A DNA stretch of 64,000 nt from Strongylocentrotus purpuratus. Lineage: Eukaryota > Echinodermata > Echinoidea > Camarodonta > Strongylocentrotidae. This document shows positions 22,841 through 33,500 of this stretch, in pieces (within the stretch, counting starts at the first letter, position 1; each line of letters opens with the position of its first letter). The translations under genes and the position numbers were made by a program. The notes below the pieces were generated by a model. The model was given only the letters and a program-made list of their open reading frames with translations. It did no database searches and was not told where the DNA came from. The stretch covers positions 186,001-250,000 of the forward strand of contig NW_022145543.1 in the NCBI RefSeq assembly GCF_000002235.5. The letters run 5' to 3'.

Positions 22841-23001
22841 ATGATAAGCATGTTCATAAATAACATATTTTGTTAATTACAACAGATTAAAAGTTGATTA
22901 GTAAAACACTAACCATGGACAAAATACATCAAATAAAAACATATAGGCCTATTTCCTTGCTATGTATATTATATGAAATGGTCTGTGTTGACATGAGCGA
23001 T

Positions 23002-23059
23002 AATTAGTGCAAGAGCTAATTAACTTACAATTATAAGTTAATTAGCTCTTGCACTAATT
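23002..23059. repeat. perfect 26-bp palindrome with 6-nt loop
   Basis: Arms 23002-23027 and 23034-23059 are exact reverse complements, beginning AATTAGTGCAAGAGC, with loop caatta. It lies between the two inverted P-element remnants. Confidence 0.9.
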
Positions 23060-23084
23060 AAGTGTATGCCAACTGTAAGTTTCA

Positions 23085-23235
23085 ACTGGTTCCAGTTAAA
23101 ACCAATTAGGCAACTGGAACCAGTTGGCAATTGGTTTCAACTGGTTTCAATTGGAACCAGTTGTTCCAATTTCCCTATTGAAACCAGTTGGCAACTGGTT
23201 TCAATAGGTTTTGCTCAAATTGGTTTCAACTGGAT
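23085..23235. repeat. AACTGGTTTCAATTGG short-unit repeat
   Basis: About ten copies of a 14-16 bp unit (AACTGGTTTCAATTGG and its reverse complement) in both orientations, so the block is full of small palindromes with CAACTG and CAATTG cores. It is noncoding. It abuts the start of the + strand P-element remnant. Confidence 0.75.
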
Positions 23236-25503
23236 TTTTGTCCTGGGAGCGCAAGGCTCCATTCCCACGGGTGCCTGTTCAACGACAATCCAAGCCTCAA
23301 CAGAAAGATGATTCCAACTTTCGCTCTGGAGAGTGTTCAAGTAAGGAGCTGGCATATCGTGGACACGAATGCAGTACACCGGTCAGACCCAAACCACTTG
23401 AAGACGTCAGTGTGTCCGTGCTGAATGCAGTCCCCCAGGGGTTTGAAATGTTAGAAAAGACGTGTGATATGCCAGCAGAAATAATGAAGAGATGTGTCAA
23501 GTCAAGGAGCAAAGATGTATCGTCCAAGGAAAAGTATTCCCCTTCAATGCGAGCTTTTGCCCTGACCTTAAACTTCTACATATAGGTTTGTCTGCAAGAC
23601 ATTTGACCTCCAATTACCCCACCCATCTGTCATCCGGAAATGGTATAGCCGGTAAACCAGGATTTATAGCGGAGGCATTCTGTACACTTGAACGTAAGGC
23701 TAAGGAGGCAAAGGCAAATGGACATGAACTTGTGTGTGCCCTGATGCTGGATGAGATGTCAATAAAGAAGCATGTTCAGTGGGATGGTACCAGATTCCAT
23801 GGTTACGTTGATGTCGGAACAGAATGTGAGGATGACACAAATCCAGTTGCAACAGAAGCTCTTGTCTTTATGGTGGTACCACTAAATTAATAAAGAGCAA
23901 GACAGGAGTTGACCGGGCAAATCTCGTTCAGCAGTGCCTGAGTAAGCTTGCAGATATTGGAATCTTCATCGAATCTCTGACTTGTGATGGGCCATCATGT
24001 CACGTGAAAATGTTGGAAACATTAGGAGCATCGATGAAAGTGCCTGACCTTGTTCCCTCATTCCCCCACTCACTCAACCCAGATCACCGTGTCAGTGTCT
24101 TTCTAGATATCTGTCACATGCTCAAACTAATGAGAAACGCCCTGGCATCAAATGGGATCTTGAAGGATGACGAAGGGAAGTCTATCAATTGGGACTGTGA
24201 AGGAGCTGCATAAACTGCAGGAAGATGAAGGCTTGCGATTAGGCAACAATAATGAGTGCCCACATCCAGTGGCAAAAACAGAAAATGAAAGTAAACATTG
24301 CCGCTCAAACTCTGAGCAGGAGTGTCGCTGATGCTCTAGAATTTCTTGAGGAGCAGGGACTTCGTCAGTTCAAGGGCTGCAGTGCCACAGCACGGTTCAT
24401 TATGAAAGTAGATTATCTCTTCGATGTACTGAACTCACGGAATCCATTAATTAGCACGCAACTTCAAAGCTCCTCTTCGTCCACAAAATGAACACTTCTG
24501 GAGACCATTCATGACAGATGCAAAATACAGCTACCTCAGCTCCATCACAGATGCTCATGGCAAACTCATGTACCTCACACCACGCAAGACCCCATTCCTT
24601 GGCTTTCTGATTGGCATCAAGAGTGCAATCTTCATGTATGATCATTTGGTAGCAGCAGAAAGTCCCAAGCTGAAGTACTTACTTACTTACAAGATGAGTC
24701 AAGACCACCTGGAGTTGTTCTTTTGTGCGATGAGATCATCGCTAGGAGCCAATAATAATCCCACAGCTCGCGAATTCACTAACTCCTACAAGAAAATGAT
24801 CATCTGACATGAAATAAAGGGAGTTGGAGGGAACTGCATTGCACATGATAGCACAACTATCCTGCATGTATCCAGTCACCAAAACAAGGTTAGAGACTCT
24901 AGCGATACGGATAATGACTTGCACCTTATCCTAAAGTATGACCTGTCAGTTAGACGTCCTACTGCTACTGATCATGACTATGCCGACATCCCAAACTTCA
25001 GTGAACTATCAGCCTACAAGATGGCAGCAATTCCTTACATAGCAGGATACACAGTTAGAATGATACGGAGGCAGTTGAAATGCGAAGAGTGTGCCGAGGC
25101 CCTCACAACTGGTGAACTCATGAAGGGCAGCTTTCTTGAAAAGAAAGATAGAGGAGGGCTTGTGAGGCCTGCGCCAGATGTCATAAAGGTGGGTGACACA
25201 GCAGAGAGATGCCTGCAGCGACTTTTGAAAGTAACCAGTGGTAATCTCCCATAATCACATGGCCTCCCGCATGCTTTTTGCACAGCAGTTCTTGAAGAAG
25301 TTGGTCATGGCAGTATCTTTTCTTCTTTGTCTGATCACATGTTTGACTCGCCAGCAGACTGTAATCATGTATTTCTCCTAGTGAAGGGAATAGCTGCAGC
25401 TTTTCTCAAATCCGCATGCATCATCTGGCAAAACAGCAGACTGAAAAAATCAGTGGACCAGTTATCCGCAAGCAATTGTTGAAGTTGGTGTTGTTTAAGC
25501 ATC
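23236..25503 (+). pseudogene. P-element (THAP9-like) transposase remnant
   Basis: A longer remnant of the same transposase family. In order: IMKRCVKSRSKD and RAFALTLNFY; the PHPSVIRKWY region; CALMLDEMSIKKHVQWDG; MKVNIAAQTLS; the GFLIGIKSAIFMYDH and YKMSQDHLELFFCAMRS blocks; a Cys-rich YIAGYTVRMIRRQLKCEEC segment; and a C terminus ending VIRKQLLKLVLFKHQ near 25503. The frame changes at least four times, and no THAP domain is seen, so it cannot encode an active enzyme. An extra TTAATT-type insertion near 24440 distinguishes it from the inverted copy. Confidence 0.87.
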
Positions 25504-25940
25504 AGTGTTTATGGTAGATTGCATAATCCTTACATTTTTGATCGCATTTTGTAGTTTAACTTTTAGACAACAAATACAAATTCTGTTCACAGGAACTGAC
25601 TGTCATGTGCCATTGATATATCGAACAGTGAATTTTCAATCCTAATCACAAGCTCATTCGCAAAGATATTTTCTCATCCATGAATTAAATCTCCAAGCTT
25701 GAGGTTGAGGATACAGTTATAAAAGGATATGATATGTATTATGTACTTGTATTTTTTGTTGAATTCATTTTATTAATGCTCTAAAGTAACTCAGTGATAT
25801 TTTTCAGTCTGTTTATCACAATGTCTTATTTAAAGATACAACGCAAATTTTTGGTGGTGACTTTATCAATATTTAGTCCAATATGTTAGAAGAAGTTCGT
25901 GCTATGTTTCATACACTGACTGTACAATTGAGTTGTTGAT
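25504..25940. other. no gene; start of a local duplication
   Basis: AT-rich flank of the P-element remnant. The last part (about 25890-25954, AGAAGAAGTTCGTGCTATGT onward) recurs at about 30322-30390. The unit continues past the Penelope-like insertion, so it is a tandem duplication of some 400 bp that was later split. Confidence 0.5.
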
Positions 25941-26020
25941 TATTGATACATGTTAGATGCTGCTTGTAAGTGTCGGCTTGCATGGTGATGTAGATATACA
26001 GTAGATACGCGGGTGCACCA

Positions 26021-26065
<45 letters not shown>

Positions 26066-26429
26066 GTGTTGAGGAGTCCTGAAAAAGACTCTGACTCAGT
26101 AATCTTACTTGGTCGGCTGGTACGTCTGACTGTCCGTCTGGGCTGGAGTTTTCGAGTTGCGGACTTAGGAGATTTTGGAGTCGATGAGTGGGGTGTGCTG
26201 TCGGCGAGACGCTGTGTGTGTCCCCGACGTAGGCGGCGTTGTAGTCTGTTGTCGTCTGCTGTGTATTGTAGCTGTGAGGCTGGCGGCTGCTTTGGGGGTT
26301 CGGCGGGTGGCGGTGGTTGATGTACGGGTGTCTGTCGGGGTGGTGAGGGCGGTGCTGGAGGCGGTGGTGGAGGAGGAGTGACCGGGTACTTGTTGATGAG
26401 GGGTTTCCAGATGTCGTTGATGTATAGTC

Positions 26430-26690
26430 CTGAATCTTGGGGCACGGTGTTGTGGCGGTGAATTTCGATGGCTTCTCGGATTCGCGGCGTGTATGCCAGT
26501 GCTTCATTATGGAGATAAGATGACTGTTATCCCATTCGACGTGTTCGTGTTGCTGGGCGTGTTTGCGGACTTATCCCAATCGCTGAGTCTGCAGCTGGTT
26601 CTGTGCTCCTTGAGTCTTGTTTCCAGATTTCTCCCCGTTTCACCAATGTAGACTTTTTCACATTCGCATGGTATTTTGTAGACTTCAGCT
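26430..26690 (-). pseudogene. GIY-YIG endonuclease domain of the Penelope-like element
   Basis: Reads VYKIPCECEKVYIGETGRN then LETRLKEHR, then after a frame change an EWDN and HWHTRRIREAIEI region, ending LYINDIWKPLINKYPV. These are the usual motifs of the endonuclease that nicks target DNA for Penelope-like elements. A Pro-rich extension (PVTPPPPPPP) follows. At least one frameshift near 26550 breaks the domain. Confidence 0.82.
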
Positions 26691-27299
26691 TTCTTGTGGT
26701 TTTGATGCTTGTCTTTGTGGGAGTGGGTCGAGTATCGAATGGAGTTTGTTGGAGGAACTGTGTCGAACTTGGATGTCTACTGCTTGAAGGATACGTTGAA
26801 TCTTGTGAGAGGCTTGACCGATATAGGGAAGAACAATAGTTTGCTTCGGTGGTGTAGCTGCGGGTTGGTTCTCTTCAGGGGTGGTGTTGGCTGCGGGCTT
26901 GGTGGCGGGAGTCTTGGATTTGATCTTATGTCTTGGGTATTTGTTGATCCCAGTTAGGGTTGTGGTGACATGCAGGGGCGTCGCTAGACCTTTTTCAGTG
27001 GGGGGGTGTAGAGGCTTACGATTACCGACAAAACTAGCCACCAATTACCGACAAAATTAAATGTCCAATATCGAAAAATTCAACCCTATAAATCTGGGGC
27101 CGAAGGCTACATTGTTTTTCCTATGGACTATCTCTTGTACTTGCATATACGCAAAATGGTCATTTTCCTCGACGACATAAATATACGAATTATTTCTTCA
27201 ATTTAGTCAGCATCATAGCTAGACATTTTAATGCAGGCGCGGAGCTGGATCTTATTTTAGGGAGGGGCGGTAGTGAGCAAGAGAATCACTTAAAAGCGC

Positions 27300-28960
27300 G
27301 CTCATTAAGGGGGTGTGGGTGATGGGCCTCCCGCGCGAAGCGCGGAAGCTTAGACGTTTCCTTAAATTATTAGGAAAAGAAGACGATTAATATAATACCG
27401 TTTTCGACTGATAATCCTTGGCTCAATGAAGTTCCCCCCCCCCTCCCGCGCGAAAGCTTTGGCGTTTCATTGAATTATTATAAAAAAGAAGACGATTTGC
27501 TCTACCGTTCTCGACTGTTTATCCTTTTCTGAATTCAGTTCCCCCCCCCCTCCCGTGCAAAGCGCGGAAGCTTTGACCTTTCATTAAATTATGAGAAAAA
27601 GCAGACGATTCGGTGTACTGTTCTCGACTCTTAATCCTTATCTGAATGAAGCTTCCCCCTCCCGCGCGAAGCGCGGAAATTTAAACGTTTCATTAAATTA
27701 TTAGAGAAAGAAGACGATTCGTCATACCGTTTTCGACTCTTAATAAGGCCTATTCATCTGAATTCAGTTTCCCCCTCTCGCGCGAAGTGCGGAAGCTTTG
27801 ACGTTTCCTTAAATTATTAGAGAAAGAACACGATTCGTTGTACCGTTTTCGACTCTGAATAAGCCCTATTAATTTTGTCTGAATTCAGTTTACCCCTCTC
27901 GCGCGAAGCGCGGAAGCTTTGACGTTTCCTTAAATTATTAGAGAAAGAAGACGATTCGTTGTACCGTTCTCGACTTGTCTAAATGAAGTTTTCCCCTTCC
28001 GCGCTAAGCGCGGAATTTTTTGCGTTTCATCACAATATAGAGAAAGGAAGACGATTCATCGTACTGTTTTCGACTCTTATTAAGCCCTATTCATCTCAAT
28101 TCAGTTTCCCCCTCTCGCGCAAAGCGCGAAAACTTTGACGTTTCCTCAAATTATTAGAGAAAAAACACGATACGTTGTACCGTTTTCGACTCTAAATAAG
28201 CCCTATTAATTTTGTCTGAATTCAGTTTCTCCCTCTCGCTTTGACGTTTCCTTAAATTATTAGAGAAAGAAGGCGATTCGTTGTACCGTTCTCGACTCGT
28301 CTAAATGAAGTTTTCCCCTTCCGCGCGAAGCGCGGAATTTTTGGCGTTTCATCACAATATAGAGATAGAAAGACGATTCCTCGTACCGTTTTCTAATCTT
28401 ATTAAGCCCTATTCATCTGAATTCAGTTTCCCCCTTTCGCGCGAAGCGCGAAAGCTTTGACGTTTCCTCAATTTACAAGAGAAAGAACACGATTCGTCGT
28501 TCCGTTCTCGAGTCGTCTAAATGAAGTTTTTCCCCTTCCGCGCGAAGCGCGGAATTTTTGGCGTTTCATCACAATATATAGAAAGGAAGACGATTCCTCG
28601 TACCGTTTTCGAATCTTATTAAGCCCTTTTCATCTGAATTCAGTTTCCCCCTCTCGCGCGAAGCTCGAAAGCCTTGACGTTTCCTCAAATTATTAGAGAA
28701 AGAACACGATTCGTTGTACCGTTTTCGACTTTTAATAAGCCCTATTTGTCTGAATTCAGTTTCCCACTTTCGCGCGAAGCGCGGAAGCTTTGACGTTTCC
28801 TTAAATTATTAGAGATAGAAGACGATTTCGTTGTACCGTTCTCGACTCGTCTAAATGAAGTTTCACCTTCCGCGCGAAGCGCGGAATTTTTGGCCTTCCA
28901 TCACAGTATAAAGAAAGGAAGAGGATTCGTCGTACCGTTTTTGATTCTTAAACCTTGTTT
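27300..28960. repeat. about 110-bp satellite with GCGCGAAGCGCG hairpins
   Basis: About fifteen monomers of 100-120 bp. Most carry TTCCGCGCGAAGCGCGGAA or a variant, which folds into an 8-bp stem with a GAA loop. The rest of the monomer includes GACGTTTC.TTAAATTATTAG, ACGATTCGT.GTACCGTT and CTGAATTCAGTTTCCCC. Three monomer types recur in order, giving a period of about 340 bp. Confidence 0.85.
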
Positions 28961-29269
28961 GAATTGAGTTTCCCCGAAAATGTTAAACCTCTGATTTCTT
29001 TAGCTGAACTTATAGGAAAGTGAAACTTCGAGAAAATACAAGTATTGTAGTTGTAGTCACTCTCGAAATGGTCACAACGGATAAGAAATCACAGTTCGTA
29101 GGGAAAAAAACTTGTCGGCCGACCAACAATATACATCTCACCGACTTTAAACTTCTGCATTGATATAGTACACGAGGATCGAGCAAGAATACCGACACAG
29201 CTGACACGACACAGCAACATATTTACCCGTGTCTTGCTTGCTCCCTCGACGAGACGACTCCACCCAACA

Positions 29270-29670
29270 ACCCCTTCTCTCTTTTACTCCCACTCCTCCT
29301 CTCTCAGACTCTTATCTCCCCTCTCTCTCCTCTCTTTCATCCCCCGTATTTTTTGTTTCCCTTTCACTCTTTTTTCTTCTTTTTCCTTTTCTTTCTTTTC
29401 TTTCTTTTCCTTTCTTTCCTCTCCTCCCTCTTTTTTTTTTCTCTTTCTTTCTTCTCTTTTCTTTCCTTTCTTTTCCTTTCTTTCCTTTCTTTTCCTTTCT
29501 TTCTTTTCTTTTCCTTTTCTTTTTTTTTTTCTTTTCTTTTCCTTTTCTTTTTTCTTTTCTTTCCCTTTCCCTCTCTTTTTTCCCTCTCTTTTTTTTCCCT
29601 CTCTTTTTTTCCCTCCCTTTTTTTTCCCTCTCTTTTTTCCCTCTTCCCCCCCCTTTTCTCTTTTTCCCGA
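29270..29670. repeat. long polypyrimidine (CT-rich) tract
   Basis: About 400 bp of almost pure C/T on the + strand with CTTTTCTTTC-like units. The Phe/Ser/Leu-rich open frames on + and Lys/Arg/Glu-rich frames on - are artefacts of this composition. Confidence 0.9.
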
Positions 29671-30120
29671 CGGCAGCGCAATTTTACCGACAAAATCCTG
29701 ACAGGTGGGGGGTGTCGCACCCCCCCACACCCCCCTTTGGCGACGCCCCTGGTGACATGCTGGATTTCCTTGATGGTCTGCATTGCTGAGTTGATGGGCT
29801 CGGCGAATGAGGGCGTTGGGGACTGATTGTAGTACGGATGGATGGTGGAAGGATCTAGTGAAGATATCTATCGGTGTGTGTGGGTTTCCTGTAGACTTGA
29901 TGAGCGGGCTTGCCGGAAGGTGATTTGGTAACGAGAACGTCTAGGAAGGGGATGCTGTTGTTCCTCTCCAACCGCTATAGTTCTCCTTAGAATTTTATGC
30001 TAAGAAAGATCCTTTTCAGGACTACCACACCCCCAATTAAGAAAGATTACTGAGTCAGAGTCCTTTTCAGGACTCATCAACACTCTCTCTCTCTTACATG
30101 GTGCACCCGCAAATCTACTG

Positions 30121-30530
30121 TATTGATACATGTTGTTTACATACTTTTGTCACTGAAATGATGTTCAAGTCTGTGATAATTAACTTGCCTTTGTTTTGCC
30201 ATTATAATGTACATATGTAACCTATGTACCTAGGTATTATAATCTTCAGGTTTTTGCCACGAGTGGATGCTTGTAATGTGTTGATTCTGGCATTTTTTTA
30301 ATGTCATTTTTGTTGTTGTTATAGAAGAAGTTCGTGCTATGTTTCATACACTGTACAATTGATTTGTTGATTATTGATACATGTTGATTACATACTTTTG
30401 TCACTATTTTGATGTTTAAGTTTGTGGCAATTTACTTAACTTGCCTTTATTTTGCTATAACAATGTACATACATGTATGTAACCTAATATTTCTATATAT
30501 TTTGTTTTATATACCTCACTTAAGAAATCC
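30121..30530. repeat. local tandem duplication interrupted by the Penelope-like element
   Basis: GAAGAAGTTCGTGCTATGTT through TGATACATGTTG.TTACATAC and the following CTTTTGTCACT.. is present twice: 25890-25954 continuing at 30121-30260, and again at about 30322-30500. A weaker relative is seen near 31850-31930 (CTTTACTTGCCTTTGTTGTG). Confidence 0.65.
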
Positions 30531-33500
30531 AGCCATCTGATTGGTCGAAATTGCATTCATAAACTTTAACTATTCCTGTAAAATTCCCGGTAAAATTCCA
30601 AACCTATATAAAAAACCGGATTATTATTATTATTATTAGTTTAAAAAGATAGTTCTAAAATCCCAGTAACCATGGTTACCCATAGGTTTACATGTTAAAA
30701 AATGGTTTGAGCGATCGAGGATACCGTACGTGTGCGAAGAATCGGTCGGTATTTTCATACAAGACTAGACAATTCCAAACAAGACAAAAATGGCTAAAGA
30801 AACTCTCCCAAGATTTCAACTTATCAAATGCAAGACTAGATGACAACAAGAACAACAAAAAGGGTACGTGAAAGTATCCATAAACATGTTCGCTTAGTTG
30901 CTGAAAAAGCATAGACTTGGACGAAAATATATCTAGTAGTCAGGATGTCTGATCGCGCGCCCGATGTTGTGTGTTAAAATTCTTCCCATAGAGATTGCAC
31001 GCAATGCAGTCTACGTGCATTGCGCGACCATGCACAAAAAGTCATTTTTTTTCAATTCGAGATTCAAACCTTTCTCTGTTGTGATCCTGAAGGTGATACT
31101 CAATAAGTGAGGTGTCATATGAAAGCGCAGGTTCTTCTTCATATTCCCCACAGGGCCGGCCCACCCCCAAAATTGTAAAACTATCTTGCTTAGACTAGAA
31201 TCTAGATCTAGTCTACTCTCAAAGATACACTCATAAAAAAACAACCGTGCAGATAAACTAGAGAAAGGCCAAGGTGTTGTCATTAGTTGACTCTTTTGTT
31301 TTCGGCATGTAAAAGTATTAATGACTGCTTTAATATTCGAGAAATAGTTGTTTTTATACGCTCAAGGGCACGCCTCGGGCAATAGCACAATTCTAACCTT
31401 CCCTTGAGCGTATAAAATCAACTATTTCTCTCAAAGCAGTCATTAATACTATAATATTGTACAGTTTTACTAAGTGAAGATTGATATGAGGTGTGCTCAA
31501 TTTAGTGTGATGCAATATCGTTTTCAAGAAATTTGTTGAATGTCATTATTAGGACATATCTGTTTTATTTAGGATGCATACTTTCTCACTACAGTTTTGT
31601 TTATCTTCAAAGTACATTATGTCCAATGAAATATAGTCAGTACCAGGTCAATTTTATTGTTCATCCCCTCAAAATTGATATCGGTGTGATAACTCAACTG
31701 CCAAGTAGTATTTCCAGTTCTCATTTGCTGCTTAGTCTAAATCACCCAGAAAAATGGAAATTGATATGTGTAAAGAGAAGTTTGCACTTTGCAGCACTGT
31801 TTTCTTTTATTTTGTAAATGAAATCTATAAATGCAGGTAATTGGTTGGTTGCTCATGTATGTACATGTAGACTGAAACGGTATAAGTTGAGTTTCTGTGG
31901 TAATATGCTTTACTTGCCTTTGTTGTGCCAATTCATGCCACAGAATTATATGAAAAAATGTTTGCAGAAACTTATGTATACGATGATCATAAAACAAGAA
32001 CCGTAATCATCATTTATTACTCGTGGTAGTATATATACATTGACTAATTGTTCTAATTTATTACTTGCCAATGTTTCGCCATTTGTTACGCTTTATACCA
32101 TATTTACATTATAGTTGTTTATTAATATTGTGAACTTTAATTCATTTTGAAAGAATAAACATAAGAACTTGGTGGATACCAATGACATCATGTCTTTCAA
32201 ATTTATTTCAGGATTGCGTGAAAAGTATGTCATACAGTGTACATGTAGTTTGCCTACTTCTCTCTTCTTCGCATATTTTTTTGTTGCTTATGTTTTTTTT
32301 AATGCATGCTTTTGTTGTTGTGATATGTACAATGTATGAAGGTGATTGAGTGGACATGTGCTAGCATAATTATGTTTATTGAAGAATGACATGCGTGCAT
32401 GTGTGTGGAAGGGGTCTTAATTGGCACTTTGGACGAGAATAATTTAGTATCAGTGAACTCTATGAATAAATGCCCCCCCCCCTAAAAATATGATATCAAA
32501 AAGAAGCTGTTTAGTAGGCCTATCTTGAAAGAGGATTTTAAAAGTTAACTTTTTTGTTTTATCTTGGTCTGGCATGAAAGAGAACCAAATTCAACTTCTA
32601 ATAAGATTAGATAACTCAGCCGACTTCAAATTTGAAGTGCAGCTAAGACGATATCACAATGCCTTGAAAAGAATATCAGAAAAGCTTTTAACTGTCATCG
32701 TGTGCATTATGTTCGACTGGGCTTTGATAGCTGAAAAGATTGAGGACCCAGCAAAATGGCGGCGTGTGCACTCGAGCGTATCTCCCAGCGAGTACGCCAC
32801 ACGTCGATCTGTGCATTGTGAATAGGGATGAGCGTTCTTCGTATATAAGAGTTCTGTGCCTATAGTGAATGAACTTGATTTGTTTAACCTTTAAGGGCAA
32901 AGAGTGGCCTGCGTACTTTGCCTCAGTACGCATATTCAATCCAAGACTAAATAGTTCAAATTGAGAGAGTTGTTATACTGAATATGGATTGTTAATGGAA
33001 ATGCAGGTCATCGATTGTATGTTTTATAAAACATATCTTTGGTTAGAAATATACAGGTTGCAGAATTAATACATTATTTATTAATTTAGGCGGAAGAATA
33101 TTATATTAGAGCAGAAAGAAAACCGGTAGTGGCATTGTTCAACCAACTGCTTGAGGAGAGTGGATTAATTGACAATCAGAGACTAGCAGTTTTGCAGTAG
33201 AGTTTCCAGTATTCTGTCGAGGTATGTTAATTGATTTTTATTATTGTGTAGAATAAGAAATATAGTCATGTCATTATTGATATTGAGTAGAAAGAATGAA
33301 AGAAAATGAAGTAATAATAGTGAAACGATTGTATCACTGTGTAGTTATAGGGCAGGGAGTTGAGAGTATATAGTTTGTGTGCGGTAGAGTAGAGCTGTCG
33401 TGCATTACCATGAGTCTTTGTTCTATAGCTGATAACACATCTATATGTACATCTGTAACATGTACATGTAGTTATATAGTTAAGCGTTATTATGGTATTG

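Larger units (their letters stand above)
26973..29751. mobile_element. 2.8-kb hAT-type element nested in the Penelope-like element
   Basis: Ends are CAGGGGCGTCGC and its complement GCGACGCCCCTG, flanked by a perfect 8-bp duplication gtgacatg at 26965-26972 and 29752-29759. No transposase is seen. The interior is a satellite array (27300-28960) and a 400-bp pyrimidine tract (29270-29670). The element splits the Penelope-like coding region, so it is the younger insertion. Confidence 0.92.
25955..30120 (-). mobile_element. Penelope-like element with GIY-YIG domain
   Basis: A retroelement on the minus strand, flanked by a 14-bp direct repeat TATTGATACATGTT at 25941-25954 and 30121-30134. At its upstream end (about 29975-29760) is the end of the reverse transcriptase (NNSIPFLDVLV, then HQVYRKPTHTDRYLH). 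After the hAT insertion it continues with LPYIGQASHKIQRIL and a GIY-YIG endonuclease signature (VYKIPCECEKVYIGETGRN) at about 26690-26610. A proline-rich tail runs down to about 26030. The ends are inverted copies of a GTGCACC-(AG)n-TGTTGAGGAGTCC block. Frameshifts and the missing main RT domain show it is dead and 5'-truncated. Confidence 0.87.

Noticed and set aside
25909..26507. Two overlapping 180-codon proline/histidine-rich frames as host genes
   Set aside because: They are the frameshifted proline-rich tail of the Penelope-like element and its (AG)n terminal block.
29229..29826. Overlapping open frames of 140-190 codons on both strands
   Set aside because: They are Phe/Ser/Leu- or Lys/Arg/Glu-rich translations of the polypyrimidine tract and have no domain or splice context.
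32574..32825. 83-codon frame as a gene
   Set aside because: No recognisable motif, no splice signals and no paralogue in the window.
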